A DNA stretch of 34,368 bases. Source: VXMO01 sp034422835 (lineage in GTDB: Bacteria; Chloroflexota; Dehalococcoidia; UBA6926). The stretch covers positions 1 to 34,368 of the forward strand of contig DAOUJJ010000002.1 in NCBI GenBank assembly GCA_034422835.1, read 5' to 3'. The notes beneath the pieces are model-generated. The model searched no databases. It saw only the letters and a program-made list of their open reading frames with translations, and was not told the origin of the DNA. Position numbers and translations under genes: made by a program. This document shows positions 1-8,226 of the stretch, in pieces. Each line of letters starts with the position of its first letter. The stretch's first letter is position 1.

Positions 1-132
1 GTCTTTGCGCTCGGCATCCTCCTCGCCATCGCGGCTCTCATCGCGCTGATCGTCCGTCGCCGCCGCGCGATTCAGGAGTTCATCATCTCCCTTGTGGCCC
101 TCATCACGCTGATCGTCTCTCGCCGCCACTAG
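1..132 (+). CDS. C-terminal end of a small membrane protein (partial)
   Basis: The window opens inside a reading frame that ends at TAG 130-132, leaving 43 visible residues. They begin VFALGILLAIAALIALIV, a good transmembrane helix, followed by four arginines. A second hydrophobic stretch ends in SRRH. A helix capped by Arg on one side is typical of a membrane protein tail with the basic residues in the cytoplasm. The segment contains an in-frame internal duplication (see the repeat at 31-129). The family cannot be identified from the tail alone, and the start lies outside the window. Codon use and GC resemble the neighbouring housekeeping genes. Confidence 0.5.
   Translation, partial: VFALGILLAIAALIALIVRRRRAIQEFIISLVALITLIVSRRH
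31..129 (+). repeat. Two imperfect 36-bp repeats, 63-bp period
   Basis: Bases 31-66 and 94-129 are near copies sharing CTCATC-CGCTGATCGTC-CGCCGCC. They are offset by 63 bp (21 codons), so the repeat stays in frame and encodes AALIALIVRRRR followed by VALITLIVSRRH. This looks like a recent small tandem duplication at the end of the gene. Confidence 0.6.
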
Positions 133-201
133 TAAGAGCCCTTGGGAGCCTCGGGCCGCGCCGGAAAGGCGACGTCGTCGCGCCACTCTTTTGTGCAGCC
201 C

Positions 202-229
202 TTCACAATTCCATAAGAATTCGTACTAT
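202..229 (+). promoter_or_regulatory. Possible sigma-70-type promoter for the ABC exporter
   Basis: TTCACA (202-207) and TACTAT (224-229) are separated by 16 bp in the AT-rich part of the 133-315 gap, upstream of the exporter genes. The match to TTGACA/TATAAT is partial (5/6 and 4/6). Nothing else was recognised in this gap. Confidence 0.35.
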
Positions 230-315
230 GGCCTGTAATGGGTTGCGCCTGTTTACCGACAGTTCTTACCAATCCGACGTGACTGCCGCCCTACTATCAC
301 CTGTGAGGAGGATGC

Positions 316-1362
316 GTGTCCCAGCAACACAAAGCCGTTATTGACGTTCGTGGTCTCGTAAAGGTCTATCCGGGCGGGACACGCGCCGTCGACGGCATCG
401 ATTTCACTGTTCATGAGGGCGAGTTCTTCGGGTTTCTCGGCCCGAACGGCGCGGGCAAGAGTACCGCGCTCAAGGTTCTTTCAACGCTCCTCAAGAAGAC
501 CTCAGGCACAGTCAGTGTCGCGGGCTTCGACGTTGACCATCAGGCCGAGCAGATCCGGCGCAGCGTGGGCGTCGCCATGCAGACGGCCGGACTTGATGAC
601 TTGGCGAAGGCGCACGATTTCCTGACCCTGCAGGGCCGCCTCTACGGCCTGCGGAGCTCGGATGCGCGGGCGCGCTCTGCGGAACTGTTGGAGTTCATCG
701 GGCTGGCGAACGTCGCCCAGAAAAAGATCGGCACGTTCTCCGGCGGGATGCGGCGGAGGCTGGATCTGGTCGCAACCCTTGTCCATGAGCCGAAGGTTCT
801 CTTCCTTGATGAGCCGACGACGGGCCTCGATCCACAGAGCCGCAACACCTTGTGGGACCACCTCCGCCACCTCAACACGGAGGAAGGCGTCACCATCATC
901 CTGACTACGCAGATGATGGATGAGGCGGACCGTCTCTGTGAGCGGCTGGCAATCATCGACCGCGGCAAGATCGTCGCGGAGGGCTCGCCGCGCGAACTCA
1001 AGGAACAGGTTGGCGGCGATGTTGTCACGATAATCATCACCGGACCGGAGACGGCGGAAGAGCGGGAGCCGCTCATCGCGAAGGCGCAGGAACTGGCTGA
1101 CGGTGAGTCCTATGTGTCCGCAACTGCTCGCGTGCAGGACGGAATCGCCGTGACCGTGCAGAACGGCGGCGCGGCGGTGCCGGGACTGATGCAGCTTCTC
1201 GCCAGTAACGACGTGCCCGTAGCCAACCTGTCCGTCGCGAGCCCGACACTTGACGATGTTTTCCTGCAACACACGGGCCGGACGATCCGTGATGAGGAAA
1301 CCGGCGGCGACGAGATGAACAACGCGTTCCGGCCGTGGCTGGGACTGAGCGACGGGGGCTAG
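316..1362 (+). CDS. DrrA-type ABC transporter ATP-binding protein
   Basis: Cytoplasmic ATPase subunit of a two-component ABC exporter of the daunorubicin-resistance (DrrA) family; it would power export of a drug, lipid or other hydrophobic compound through the membrane partner at 1369. In the 348 aa the Walker A is GPNGAGKST (42-50), the Q-loop glutamine is Q89, the signature is FSGGMRRRLDL (141-151) and the Walker B is LFLDEP (162-167). The C-terminal extension with TLDDVFLQHTGR is characteristic of DrrA/CcmA-like proteins. The start is GTG, chosen because GAGGAGG (305-311) sits just upstream. The partner starts 6 nt after the stop, so the two are co-transcribed. The substrate cannot be told from sequence. 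The family call is firm; the export role is known from the family. Confidence 0.93.
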   Translation: MSQQHKAVIDVRGLVKVYPGGTRAVDGIDFTVHEGEFFGFLGPNGAGKSTALKVLSTLLKKTSGTVSVAGFDVDHQAEQIRRSVGVAMQTAGLDDLAKAHDFLTLQGRLYGLRSSDARARSAELLEFIGLANVAQKKIGTFSGGMRRRLDLVATLVHEPKVLFLDEPTTGLDPQSRNTLWDHLRHLNTEEGVTIILTTQMMDEADRLCERLAIIDRGKIVAEGSPRELKEQVGGDVVTIIITGPETAEEREPLIAKAQELADGESYVSATARVQDGIAVTVQNGGAAVPGLMQLLASNDVPVANLSVASPTLDDVFLQHTGRTIRDEETGGDEMNNAFRPWLGLSDGG

Positions 1363-1368
1363 GCGACC

Positions 1369-2136
1369 ATGATCAGCCTCGTTCTGCAGACTTGGTATAT
1401 CTACCTGCGCAATTTCCGCGCGTGGGTGACGCAGCCGGGCCAGATACTGCCGGCCGTCTTTATCAACATCCTCTTCATGATCGTATTCGTCGCGGCTTTC
1501 GACAATGTCTCCATGCTGCCGGGATTCCCAACGGACAGCTATGTCACATACCTGATGCCCATGATCATCGTGCAGGCGATGATCTTCAGCGGCATCGACG
1601 CCGGTTTCAACCTGCTGACGGACGATCTCTCCGGCTATCTGAACAAACTGCTGCTCGCGCCCATCTACCGCATCTCCATCCTGCTCGGCGTGCTTCTCGT
1701 GTCGGCCACGCGAGGCTTCATCCAGGGCGTGACGATTGTCATCGTGGGTGTAATCATGGGCGCGTCTTCGGAATCGGGGTGGCTCGGCCTCCTCGTAATC
1801 CTGATTCTCGGAACGATGTTCGGCGTGGCGTGGTCGTGTCTGGGGCTGATCATCGCGATCAAGACGCGGAGCGTTCAGGTAACGCAATCCATGTTCATCT
1901 TCTTCATCCCGGCGGTCTTCGTGACGACCGCGTTCATGCCGAAGGAGCTCATGGCGGACTGGTTCCAGGTTGCCGTCTCCCTTAACCCGGTGAACTATGT
2001 GCTTGAGGCGATACGCGCGGTGGTGGTGACCGGCTGGGAGTGGGAGCATATCCTGCCCGGCGTTTCCATACTGGTTGTCATGAAGATCGCCATGCTCACC
2101 GCCACCACCATCATGTACCGCCGCACGACGGCTTAA
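1369..2136 (+). CDS. DrrB-type ABC-2 transporter permease
   Basis: Integral membrane subunit (255 aa) of the exporter whose ATPase lies immediately upstream. It has about six hydrophobic segments. The ABC-2 family signature is near the C-terminus: FFIPAVFVTTAFMPKELM followed by SLNPVNYVLEAIR, matching the conserved NPxxYxxEAxR region of DrrB-like permeases. The N-terminal cytoplasmic stretch (WYIYLRNFRAWVTQPGQI) is also usual for the family. It forms a minimal two-gene transporter with no regulator visible beside it, so it could be a self-resistance pump or a general lipid/drug exporter. Confidence 0.9.
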   Translation: MISLVLQTWYIYLRNFRAWVTQPGQILPAVFINILFMIVFVAAFDNVSMLPGFPTDSYVTYLMPMIIVQAMIFSGIDAGFNLLTDDLSGYLNKLLLAPIYRISILLGVLLVSATRGFIQGVTIVIVGVIMGASSESGWLGLLVILILGTMFGVAWSCLGLIIAIKTRSVQVTQSMFIFFIPAVFVTTAFMPKELMADWFQVAVSLNPVNYVLEAIRAVVVTGWEWEHILPGVSILVVMKIAMLTATTIMYRRTTA

Positions 2137-2270
2137 TACCGCCCCCGGCGTGCGCTGTCTCGCGCACTGCAACTCAGTCATACTTAAATGAAGGCTGATA
2201 GGGGGAACTGCCGATGGCGCATTTTGGGGGACTCATATCTTTGGGTTGACAAGCTAGGGGATAAGAAGAG

Positions 2271-3281
2271 ATGGCATTCCGGAACATGGGCACAGATGGA
2301 CACCCAGAGGGCCTTCCACATTGGACGGTCAAGAGCATGATGGCGCAGAATCTCCGCTCCGCATTGCTTGCGGAACCGAGAAAGTACGGCCAACCACATA
2401 GAGGCGATTTGCGCAACGTGTCGGTGCCGCCGAAATTGCAGGAGGCACGACTCATGGAGACACTAGAACGCGTAGCGGACAGGGTAGACCCTTGGCCCGG
2501 CTTCTCCTACGTAGCCTATGAGGAGAAACCCCACGAAGGTTGCGAGGGCGGTGTTGCCTTGGTGAACATCTTGGAGGGCATGGCAGGTGGGACTGTCAAG
2601 ATGGAGACACCATTTGCGGGCTATATCCCCGATGTTGGCGTCTATGCCTATGGCGCAAAGCAACCGAGCTGCATCATAGAGTGCGTAGACACCTCTCCCC
2701 CATCCCCGGCCAAGGTCAAGGCGATGGATATGCGGGGGATACCAGTCTACGTGCTCCGCGCCGACAAAAGCGCTTGGGATGTTCTGCATCAGCCGTGCGT
2801 GCAAGTGGAAGTTGTAGGAAGCACTGTGCCATGCGGGAAGAAACTACGAGAGGAAGTCTGGAGAATGATGAGCGAGTGGGGCGAGTCCCCGCACGCGTTT
2901 ATCGGGATACGCAATTACCAGAGCAACACCCAAGAGTACCTTTTTGGGCAGCATGATCCCTATGTTGGCATTACTTACCAGTACGGAGACCCCGAAGTGC
3001 TGGGTTGGGCACGTGATGACCAGTTGTCACATTCGAGCGTGCCAATGGTGGCCGCTATCGCCGACCGTACCAAAAGCATAAGCCGCACCCTGTTCATGGA
3101 CTACCTAATGTGGCAAAGGTGTATCTGTGTACAGCTAGAGGCGCAGAGCCGGGGCGCCACAGACCAAGAGACAAAGGAAGCACGAGGTCTCCTAGTCCGC
3201 AATGTGAGATACATTGATGACTTACTAAGAATGGTGCACTCCCCCAAGGGGCCGCAAAAGAATGCTGAAAGGGTTACATGA
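2271..3281 (+). CDS. Unknown protein with possible PD-(D/E)XK-like core
   Basis: I do not recognise a family for this 336-aa protein. The central region has YIPDVGVYAYG, about 8 residues later CIIECVDTSPPSPAKVKAM, and then RGIPVYVLRA. The order PD..., beta-strand ending IE-x-V, a helix containing Lys, then a strand GIPVYVL resembles the CoiA-like or Vsr-like PD-(D/E)XK nuclease fold. However, the usual ExK lysine is not in place (ECV), so it may be inactive or the likeness may be chance. The rest is soluble with no signal peptide. The gene is visibly AT-richer than the flanking genes and uses different codons, suggesting transfer. It stands alone on its strand. The ATG at 2271 follows a purine-rich AAGAAGAG. 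Confidence 0.6.
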   Translation: MAFRNMGTDGHPEGLPHWTVKSMMAQNLRSALLAEPRKYGQPHRGDLRNVSVPPKLQEARLMETLERVADRVDPWPGFSYVAYEEKPHEGCEGGVALVNILEGMAGGTVKMETPFAGYIPDVGVYAYGAKQPSCIIECVDTSPPSPAKVKAMDMRGIPVYVLRADKSAWDVLHQPCVQVEVVGSTVPCGKKLREEVWRMMSEWGESPHAFIGIRNYQSNTQEYLFGQHDPYVGITYQYGDPEVLGWARDDQLSHSSVPMVAAIADRTKSISRTLFMDYLMWQRCICVQLEAQSRGATDQETKEARGLLVRNVRYIDDLLRMVHSPKGPQKNAERVT

Positions 3282-3383
3282 TGTCAGCAAGGAAAGACAA
3301 TCTAGACAGAGACCGCCCCAACTATTTGATATAAGTCCCCGTATGAGAGAGGGCCGAGGTGAGATTGGCGTAATGCGATTCAG

Positions 3384-3403
3384 ATTCCCGCTTTCGCGGG
3401 AAT
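3384..3403. repeat. dRS3/REP-like palindrome (ATTCCC-N8-GGGAAT)
   Basis: ATTCCCGC-TTTC-GCGGGAAT is a perfect 8-bp inverted repeat with a 4-nt loop, in the 3282-3451 gap between convergent genes. It has the form of the short dispersed palindromes (dRS3/REP class) found in many bacteria. A related element lies at 15139-15158. It could act as a bidirectional terminator for the two converging genes. Confidence 0.6.
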
Positions 3404-3451
3404 GACGGATAGCCTCGCTCTCTAGTATCGCCGGACGACGGCGTAGGGGCG

Positions 3452-4459
3452 CTAGAAACGCCCTCGCCGCACGCCCTCGCGCCAGGTGAATAGCAGGCCG
3501 CCGAATACGATTACGCTGAACCACGTTATCGAGCGGTCGAGCGCCGTTAGCACGGCGGCGCCCTCCAGCGCTACCCACGGCAGCAACAGCCCCACCATGC
3601 CCGCCTCCGCGACGCCGAGGCCACCCGGGGTGGACGGAATCGCGGTGATCAGGTTGTGGGCCAGCGCGACAAAGGCGATCACGGGCAGCGGTACGTCAAG
3701 CCCCAGCGCCCAGGCGACCAGCGCGAGACGCACAGCCTCCGCCGCCCACCCGCCTATGCTGAGGATGGTGACGGGCCAGAGCCTTGCGCGGAGGCTGAGC
3801 AGAGCGCCGACACGAAGCCGCTCCAGCCAATCCCGAATTCCCCTCGGCAGCCGCGCGGTGACGCGCTGTCCAAAGAGCGCCATGCCGATCACCAGGAAGA
3901 TGCCTCCTCCCCCAACGATGACGGTGAGGCCGATGATGGCTGCGGTTACGCCGCCCGCGTCCACCCAGAGGAGAGCGCCGATGGGCAGAAGGATCGCGGC
4001 GAACGTCACCACGTCCAGAACGCGCTCTGCAAGGACCGTGCCGAGAACCCGGGGATAGGAGTGGTCGTCGTGCTGGCGAGAGACGAGGTATGCGCGGTAC
4101 GGATCCCCCATGCGGAGCCATGCGACGGCATTCATGAACCAGCCGAGGAGAATGATCTCCGAAAAGGCGCGCCTGGATGGGAGAGGGACGGGATTGTCGG
4201 TCTCCGTCTGCGCATTCTCGATGAGGATCCGCCAGCGGATGCCTCTCATCGGAAAATTGACGTAATAGGCAACAAGGCCGGCGGCGATGAGCAGCGGGTT
4301 GGCATCCCCAATCGCTCGCGCCATGTCCGTGAAACTGACGTCCACTCCCCGCGCCAGAGCAATCAGCAGGAGGATGGCGACGCCGAAAGAGATGAGCGTG
4401 GCCGGATGGAGGATGCGGCGGCGCAGGCCGACTATCTGAGAGGCGGAGGGCGCGGACAT
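3452..4459 (-). CDS. YbhN/UPF0104 (LPG-synthase TM-type) membrane protein
   Basis: Polytopic membrane protein (335 aa, about eight hydrophobic helices) of the lysylphosphatidylglycerol synthase transmembrane/UPF0104 superfamily. Family motifs are present in order: NFPMRGIRWRIL; GWFMNAVAWLRMGDPYRAYL (the N...R.GD..R pattern); VLAERVLDVVTF; IPSTPGGLGVAEAGM; and the late DRSITWF arginine helix. Members act in transfer or flipping of lipid-linked groups, but this one lacks the soluble aminoacyl-transferase domain of MprF, so its substrate is unknown. It starts 5 nt after the rsmG stop and is probably translated from the same transcript. No obvious Shine-Dalgarno precedes its ATG, consistent with translational coupling. 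Confidence 0.82.
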   Translation of the reverse strand: MSAPSASQIVGLRRRILHPATLISFGVAILLLIALARGVDVSFTDMARAIGDANPLLIAAGLVAYYVNFPMRGIRWRILIENAQTETDNPVPLPSRRAFSEIILLGWFMNAVAWLRMGDPYRAYLVSRQHDDHSYPRVLGTVLAERVLDVVTFAAILLPIGALLWVDAGGVTAAIIGLTVIVGGGGIFLVIGMALFGQRVTARLPRGIRDWLERLRVGALLSLRARLWPVTILSIGGWAAEAVRLALVAWALGLDVPLPVIAFVALAHNLITAIPSTPGGLGVAEAGMVGLLLPWVALEGAAVLTALDRSITWFSVIVFGGLLFTWREGVRRGRF

Positions 4460-4464
4460 TTTGA

Positions 4465-5217
4465 CTAGAGCGGCCTGCGTGTTGGCACGCCTGCGCGGCG
4501 TGGGTACGTCTCCGGTGTCGGCGCAACCTTGCGGATGACCACGAGCGTGTGGTCGGCAGGGATAGGAGAGTCAGGCTCCGGCAGGATGATTCCTTCCACC
4601 TCGCCACCGACAGCCGGCAGCGCATTCGACGCGGCATTTATTTCTTGCTCTGCGTCCGCTCCTTTGGGGGCGATGAGGGCGCCGTTCACCTTTACGAAAG
4701 GCAGGCAGAGCTCCACAAGCGCGGGGAGCGGCGCAAGGGCGCGGGCTGTGGCGGCGTCGTAGGCTTCCCGATGATTTGGGTCGTGCGCGATGTCCTCGGC
4801 GCGGCCATGGATGGCGTGGGCATTCGGCAGTTCAAGGCGGGCGATGACGTGTTCGAGGAAATCCACCTTCTTGCGCGTCGCCTCCAGCAAAGTGACATCC
4901 ATCTCCGGGAAGGCGACGGCGAGAGGGAGGCCGGGAAAGCCGCCGCCGGAGCCGATGTCTATGAGGCGAGTGCCGGATGTTGACGGCAACGCGGCGGCGC
5001 ACCAGAGGCTTTCGAGAAAGAGGCGCGACTCAACCTCGGCGGGGTCTGTAATCGCGGTCAGGTTGGCGCGGGTCGCGTTCCATGCCAGCAATTCGTCTCG
5101 ATAGAGTCGGAAGGCGTCAAGCTGGTGGTCAGTCAGCGGCGCGCCGAGCCGCCCGGCCCACTGTTGCAGCAGGGGCATAGCTGCCGTTGTGTCTACCTCG
5201 CTGGCCGCGTCATTCAT
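4465..5217 (-). CDS. rsmG: 16S rRNA (guanine-527-N7)-methyltransferase RsmG
   Basis: SAM-dependent enzyme that methylates N7 of G527 in 16S rRNA, acting on the small subunit in the cytoplasm. The N-terminal helical part carries the family WNATRANLTAI sequence. It is followed by the SAM-binding motif LIDIGSGGGFPG (residues 85-96), LLEATRKKVDFLEHV, AEDIAHDP and ATARALAPLPALVE (the conserved ARA segment). I chose the ATG at 5217 (250 aa). A longer in-frame ATG at 5256 would add 13 residues, and the ATG at 5178 would give an N-terminus closest to the E. coli protein; none has a good ribosome site. It is divergent from the ankyrin gene at 5307 and leads a two-gene unit with the UPF0104 protein. 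The family call is very sure, the start is not. Confidence 0.9.
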   Translation of the reverse strand: MNDAASEVDTTAAMPLLQQWAGRLGAPLTDHQLDAFRLYRDELLAWNATRANLTAITDPAEVESRLFLESLWCAAALPSTSGTRLIDIGSGGGFPGLPLAVAFPEMDVTLLEATRKKVDFLEHVIARLELPNAHAIHGRAEDIAHDPNHREAYDAATARALAPLPALVELCLPFVKVNGALIAPKGADAEQEINAASNALPAVGGEVEGIILPEPDSPIPADHTLVVIRKVAPTPETYPRRAGVPTRRPL

Positions 5218-5306
5218 ACTCACGTACACAACGGTAGCATTGGCGGAGTGACCCATGCCGCAAAGAGTGGACGGGTGTATGGTATGGGCGCACGAGGACT
5301 TATGTC

Positions 5307-6770
5307 ATGTTTACTCTGCGTTTCGGTCTGATCGTGTTGGCGCTGCCCCTGGCAGCCGTCGCGCTCACGGCCGCCTGCGCGACAGATCTGCATCGCGCGG
5401 CTGAGAACAACAGCTCCGCGTCTTCCGTGGAGCGGGCGCTCGATGGCGGGGCGGACCCCAATGCCAGGAACGAGTTTGGGAGCACGCCGCTCCACATAGC
5501 GATGGGGGCAGATGCAGATACGGAGCTCGTGAGGGTGCTCGTGGAGGGCGGAGCTGATGTCAACGCGGTCAATGACGACGGGGAAACCCCACTCCATGAG
5601 GCGGCCTGGTTTAGCGACAACACGGCGAAAGTTGATCTCCTGCTGGATGGCGGAGCGGATACGGAGATAAGAGACAACCGCGGGAACACGCCGCTCCACC
5701 GCGCCGCCGCGCACGGTGAGATTGAGATCATCGAACTGCTGCTGGATCGCGGGGCGGACATCAATGCGATCAACGATTCCGGCGAGACGCCGCTGTATGA
5801 GTCTCTGACAACGCGCCAGATTTTCGTCGAGGACGGGCTTGGCGTTGCGCGGCTGCTGCTGGAACGCGGAGCAGATCCGGGAGGTTACGTCCTCTGGAGT
5901 TTCGCCACGCCGGGGATAATTGTCGATGGCGAACAAGATATGGGTGATCCCGAAGTCGTGGCTCTCCTGCTCGAATACGGGGCCGATCCGACAGGGACGA
6001 ACACCGGTGGTGTCACCCTCCTTCACATTGTTGCCAATGTGGAAATCGCGAGGCTGCTGGTGGATGCCGGAGCGGACGTGAACGCCGCAGATAACCCTGC
6101 CGACTGGACTCCACTGCACGCGGTAGTAGGGAGCGGGGACCGCGAATTGATCGAGTTGTACCTGGACAGTGGCGCGGACATCGAGGCGCAGGATTCCAAC
6201 GGTCAGACACCCCTGAAGACCGCCATCCTTGCTCAGAATCTCAACCTGGACATCGTTGCGCTTCTACTGGATCGCGGGGCTGACCCGTTCGCTGAGCATT
6301 ACGGCATCGTGACTCCCTGCCGTTCAGCACGGTCATTCGATACGATTACGGACCCCGCAATACTTGATCGCCTGTGCAACGATCCGCATAGAGACGATCA
6401 AAATAGAGAGGAAACGCCTGAGATAACACCGACGCCAGGTCCCGTGCGCCTTGCGGGCCTTGCCGAGAGCCCGATTCATTGGGCGGCGAGCAAAGGCTCT
6501 GCAGATGACGTTGCCGCGCTGCTGGATGAAGGGACTCCCATTGAGATTACGAGCAGTATTACGTTGACGGATCACCGGACATTGAGCGGTGTGACACCTC
6601 TCCATATAGCGGTGTTCAACAGGGACACGGCGGTGATTGATCTGCTGCTGGATCGCGGGGCGGACATCAACGCCATGACCACGACGGGTGAGACGCCGTG
6701 TGATCTTGCGCAGCAGGTGGTGGACGGACTTGCCGGCGCGGCGGTGCTAGACCGCCTCTGCGGCGGCTAG
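5307..6770 (+). CDS. Exported ankyrin-repeat protein, two similar halves
   Basis: The 487-aa protein begins with a signal peptide (MFTLRFGLIVLALPLAAVA, then LTAAC with C24). This is either a weak lipobox or a type I cleavage near ACA-T, so the protein is outside the membrane. The body holds about eleven ankyrin repeats recognisable as G-x-TPLH-x-A ... LLLDxGADxNA. Repeats of this kind bind other proteins; no enzymatic domain is visible. The first half ends in a cap TPC (336-338)...LDRLC (353-357). After a linker rich in D/E/T/P, two or three more repeats end in the same cap, TPC (463-465)...LDRLC (481-485). The protein therefore looks like a fused or duplicated pair of ankyrin units. GAGG at 5294-5297 supports the ATG at 5307. 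The partner is unknown. Confidence 0.88.
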   Translation: MFTLRFGLIVLALPLAAVALTAACATDLHRAAENNSSASSVERALDGGADPNARNEFGSTPLHIAMGADADTELVRVLVEGGADVNAVNDDGETPLHEAAWFSDNTAKVDLLLDGGADTEIRDNRGNTPLHRAAAHGEIEIIELLLDRGADINAINDSGETPLYESLTTRQIFVEDGLGVARLLLERGADPGGYVLWSFATPGIIVDGEQDMGDPEVVALLLEYGADPTGTNTGGVTLLHIVANVEIARLLVDAGADVNAADNPADWTPLHAVVGSGDRELIELYLDSGADIEAQDSNGQTPLKTAILAQNLNLDIVALLLDRGADPFAEHYGIVTPCRSARSFDTITDPAILDRLCNDPHRDDQNREETPEITPTPGPVRLAGLAESPIHWAASKGSADDVAALLDEGTPIEITSSITLTDHRTLSGVTPLHIAVFNRDTAVIDLLLDRGADINAMTTTGETPCDLAQQVVDGLAGAAVLDRLCGG

Positions 6771-6881
6771 CCGTAGTTCTCGGGCGCTCGCAACCCCTCT
6801 CGTACGGACGTGTGCCGACGGGCGCATCGGCGTATCGTATTGGGGACGGCATATGCAGAAACATCACATAGAGGTGCATGA

Positions 6882-7415
6882 ATGGCGACTGAACGGGATC
6901 GGATGCGGAAAGATATCGCGATGCGGGCGTCCGACGCGGGGCCGCTCGCCAGACGCCTCAACGCGCTTGCGGTTTATCAGCGCCCATTCGGACAGCCCGG
7001 CTTTGAGTTCGGCGAGTGGGTGGATCAGCCCGGGCGAGGCAGGTGGTACCGTCTTTCCCGCGTTGCCCGCGATTTCTACGAGTACTGCAATGACAACGGC
7101 TGGGTGCAGGGGTTTGAGTGGGTGGACTGGAAGGCGACGCCCGAGGGGCAGGGCTTAATGAGCGACCCTTCAACCATCGCGGAGTCAAGCCCGCTGGACC
7201 TGAGCAGGGTCATCACCGTGCTTATCCGGCAAGACCGCCTCGATGAGGGCTTTCTGGGCGCGGCCTATGATTCCGGGCTCGTTCCCGCCATCGTGAAACG
7301 CGCCTCCGCCCTCTTGACCGATCTCCCCGCCGAGGGCGATGACACGGATTGGCCGACGTGGTGGGGCATGGATCACGCCGAACGCCGCGCTATTGACGCC
7401 AAGTTCCAAAAGTAG
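6882..7415 (+). CDS. DUF6508-family protein
   Basis: Soluble 177-aa protein. The C-terminal half has LSRVITVLIRQDRLDEGFLGAAYDSGLVPAIVKRASAL, which fits the DUF6508 pattern (ALVRQ-R-xEGxLxxA-xSGL-xxILRR) in small uncharacterised bacterial proteins. The N-terminal half is aromatic-rich (FEFGEWVDQPGRGRWYRLSR, FEWVDWKA). The function is unknown; the conserved arginine/glutamate pair gives no clear enzymatic clue. The start is an ATG with GAGGTG at 6871-6876 at good spacing. It follows the ankyrin gene by about 110 bp on the same strand but probably has its own promoter. Family assignment is from memory of the motif and moderately sure. Confidence 0.65.
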   Translation: MATERDRMRKDIAMRASDAGPLARRLNALAVYQRPFGQPGFEFGEWVDQPGRGRWYRLSRVARDFYEYCNDNGWVQGFEWVDWKATPEGQGLMSDPSTIAESSPLDLSRVITVLIRQDRLDEGFLGAAYDSGLVPAIVKRASALLTDLPAEGDDTDWPTWWGMDHAERRAIDAKFQK

Positions 7416-7470
7416 GGTTAGACGATAGCTGCATCGGCAACAGGTTCATGCCGCTGGTCCGGCGCAGGTG

Positions 7471-8055
7471 TCAGCCGGTCTCCGAGGGTTCACCGTTCCT
7501 GTTCACGAGCGTGTTTCCTTGGCTGGCCAGGCCGGCCCAGGCCAGTTCCGTGAGGACTCGCGCCGGATTGATTATCGGCCAGAAGTCCGCGTTATTGACC
7601 CAATAGGCGTTTATAAAGAGCACGCCGCCCATTGCCACCGAGAGTACTGCGCCCACACGCGCCTCGATGGACCCATTGCGCCATAGGGCCACTCCGGCCA
7701 CGCTCGCGGAGCCAAAGAACAATGGGTTGATGGTGCGCCACACGTCGCCTGAACTGCTGCCGAACAGATCACTGTATGCGTTGGCGAAGACCGCCGCGGC
7801 AAGGATGGCAAGCGCCAGGCTGCGCACCCAGGGGACGCGGCGGGTGCTCAGCCAGATCCACCAAACCCCGCCGAAGCCGATCACCAACGGGGGTATCTGC
7901 CACAACTTCCATGGCCAGTAGTGGACCGACAATCCGTCCGGATCGGCGATCTCAGTCCTTTCCGTCCAGCCAAAGATGGCGAAAATCACGAACACCGTGA
8001 CTGCCAAAGCGGGAATCGGCCCCAGGTCTCGTGGAGCGATCAGTTGTTTAATCAT
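7471..8055 (-). CDS. Small polytopic membrane protein, unknown
   Basis: 194 aa with about five hydrophobic helices: LGPIPALAVTVFVIFAIFG, a WPWKLWQIPPLVIGFGGVWWIWL stretch in two parts, SLALAILAAAVFANAY, SASVAGVALW and VGAVLSVAMGGVLFINAYWV. The tryptophan-rich second helix region is notable. No family is recognised. The ATG has AGGAG at suitable spacing on the minus strand. It is convergent with the DUF6508 gene and divergent from the arsM-like gene, so it is probably a single-gene unit. Confidence 0.65.
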   Translation of the reverse strand: MIKQLIAPRDLGPIPALAVTVFVIFAIFGWTERTEIADPDGLSVHYWPWKLWQIPPLVIGFGGVWWIWLSTRRVPWVRSLALAILAAAVFANAYSDLFGSSSGDVWRTINPLFFGSASVAGVALWRNGSIEARVGAVLSVAMGGVLFINAYWVNNADFWPIINPARVLTELAWAGLASQGNTLVNRNGEPSETG

Positions 8056-8226
8056 CGGCTCCGGCTCCTACTCTCAACTGACGGGATAGTCCCGTTCCTC
8101 TTCCAAACATAGTATGTACATGGTCAATTGAGAAACGTCTGCCCGCAGTTCTTGGGGATTCCTTTCGATGGCGCACTCATTTATCCTGTGAGTCCCAATC
8201 ATGAAGGACAGTGCCGGAGGCGTGAG

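Noticed and set aside
2150..2167. Hairpin GTGCGC/GCGCAC after the DrrB-type gene as a terminator
   Set aside because: The stem is only six pairs and has no T-run; too weak to list.
502..2181. Long minus-strand open frame (559 codons) opposite the ABC exporter genes
   Set aside because: It is rich in His, Arg and Asp with no domain and lies exactly opposite two well-supported genes; typical shadow of high-GC coding DNA.
5220..6119. Minus-strand frame of 299 codons opposite the ankyrin gene
   Set aside because: Periodic sequence merely mirrors the ankyrin repeats on the coding strand.
5680..6700. Repeated DNA in the ankyrin gene as a possible CRISPR or tandem array
   Set aside because: The repetition follows the ~33-codon ankyrin unit and varies at third positions; it is coding repetition. 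No CRISPR-like array was seen anywhere in the window.
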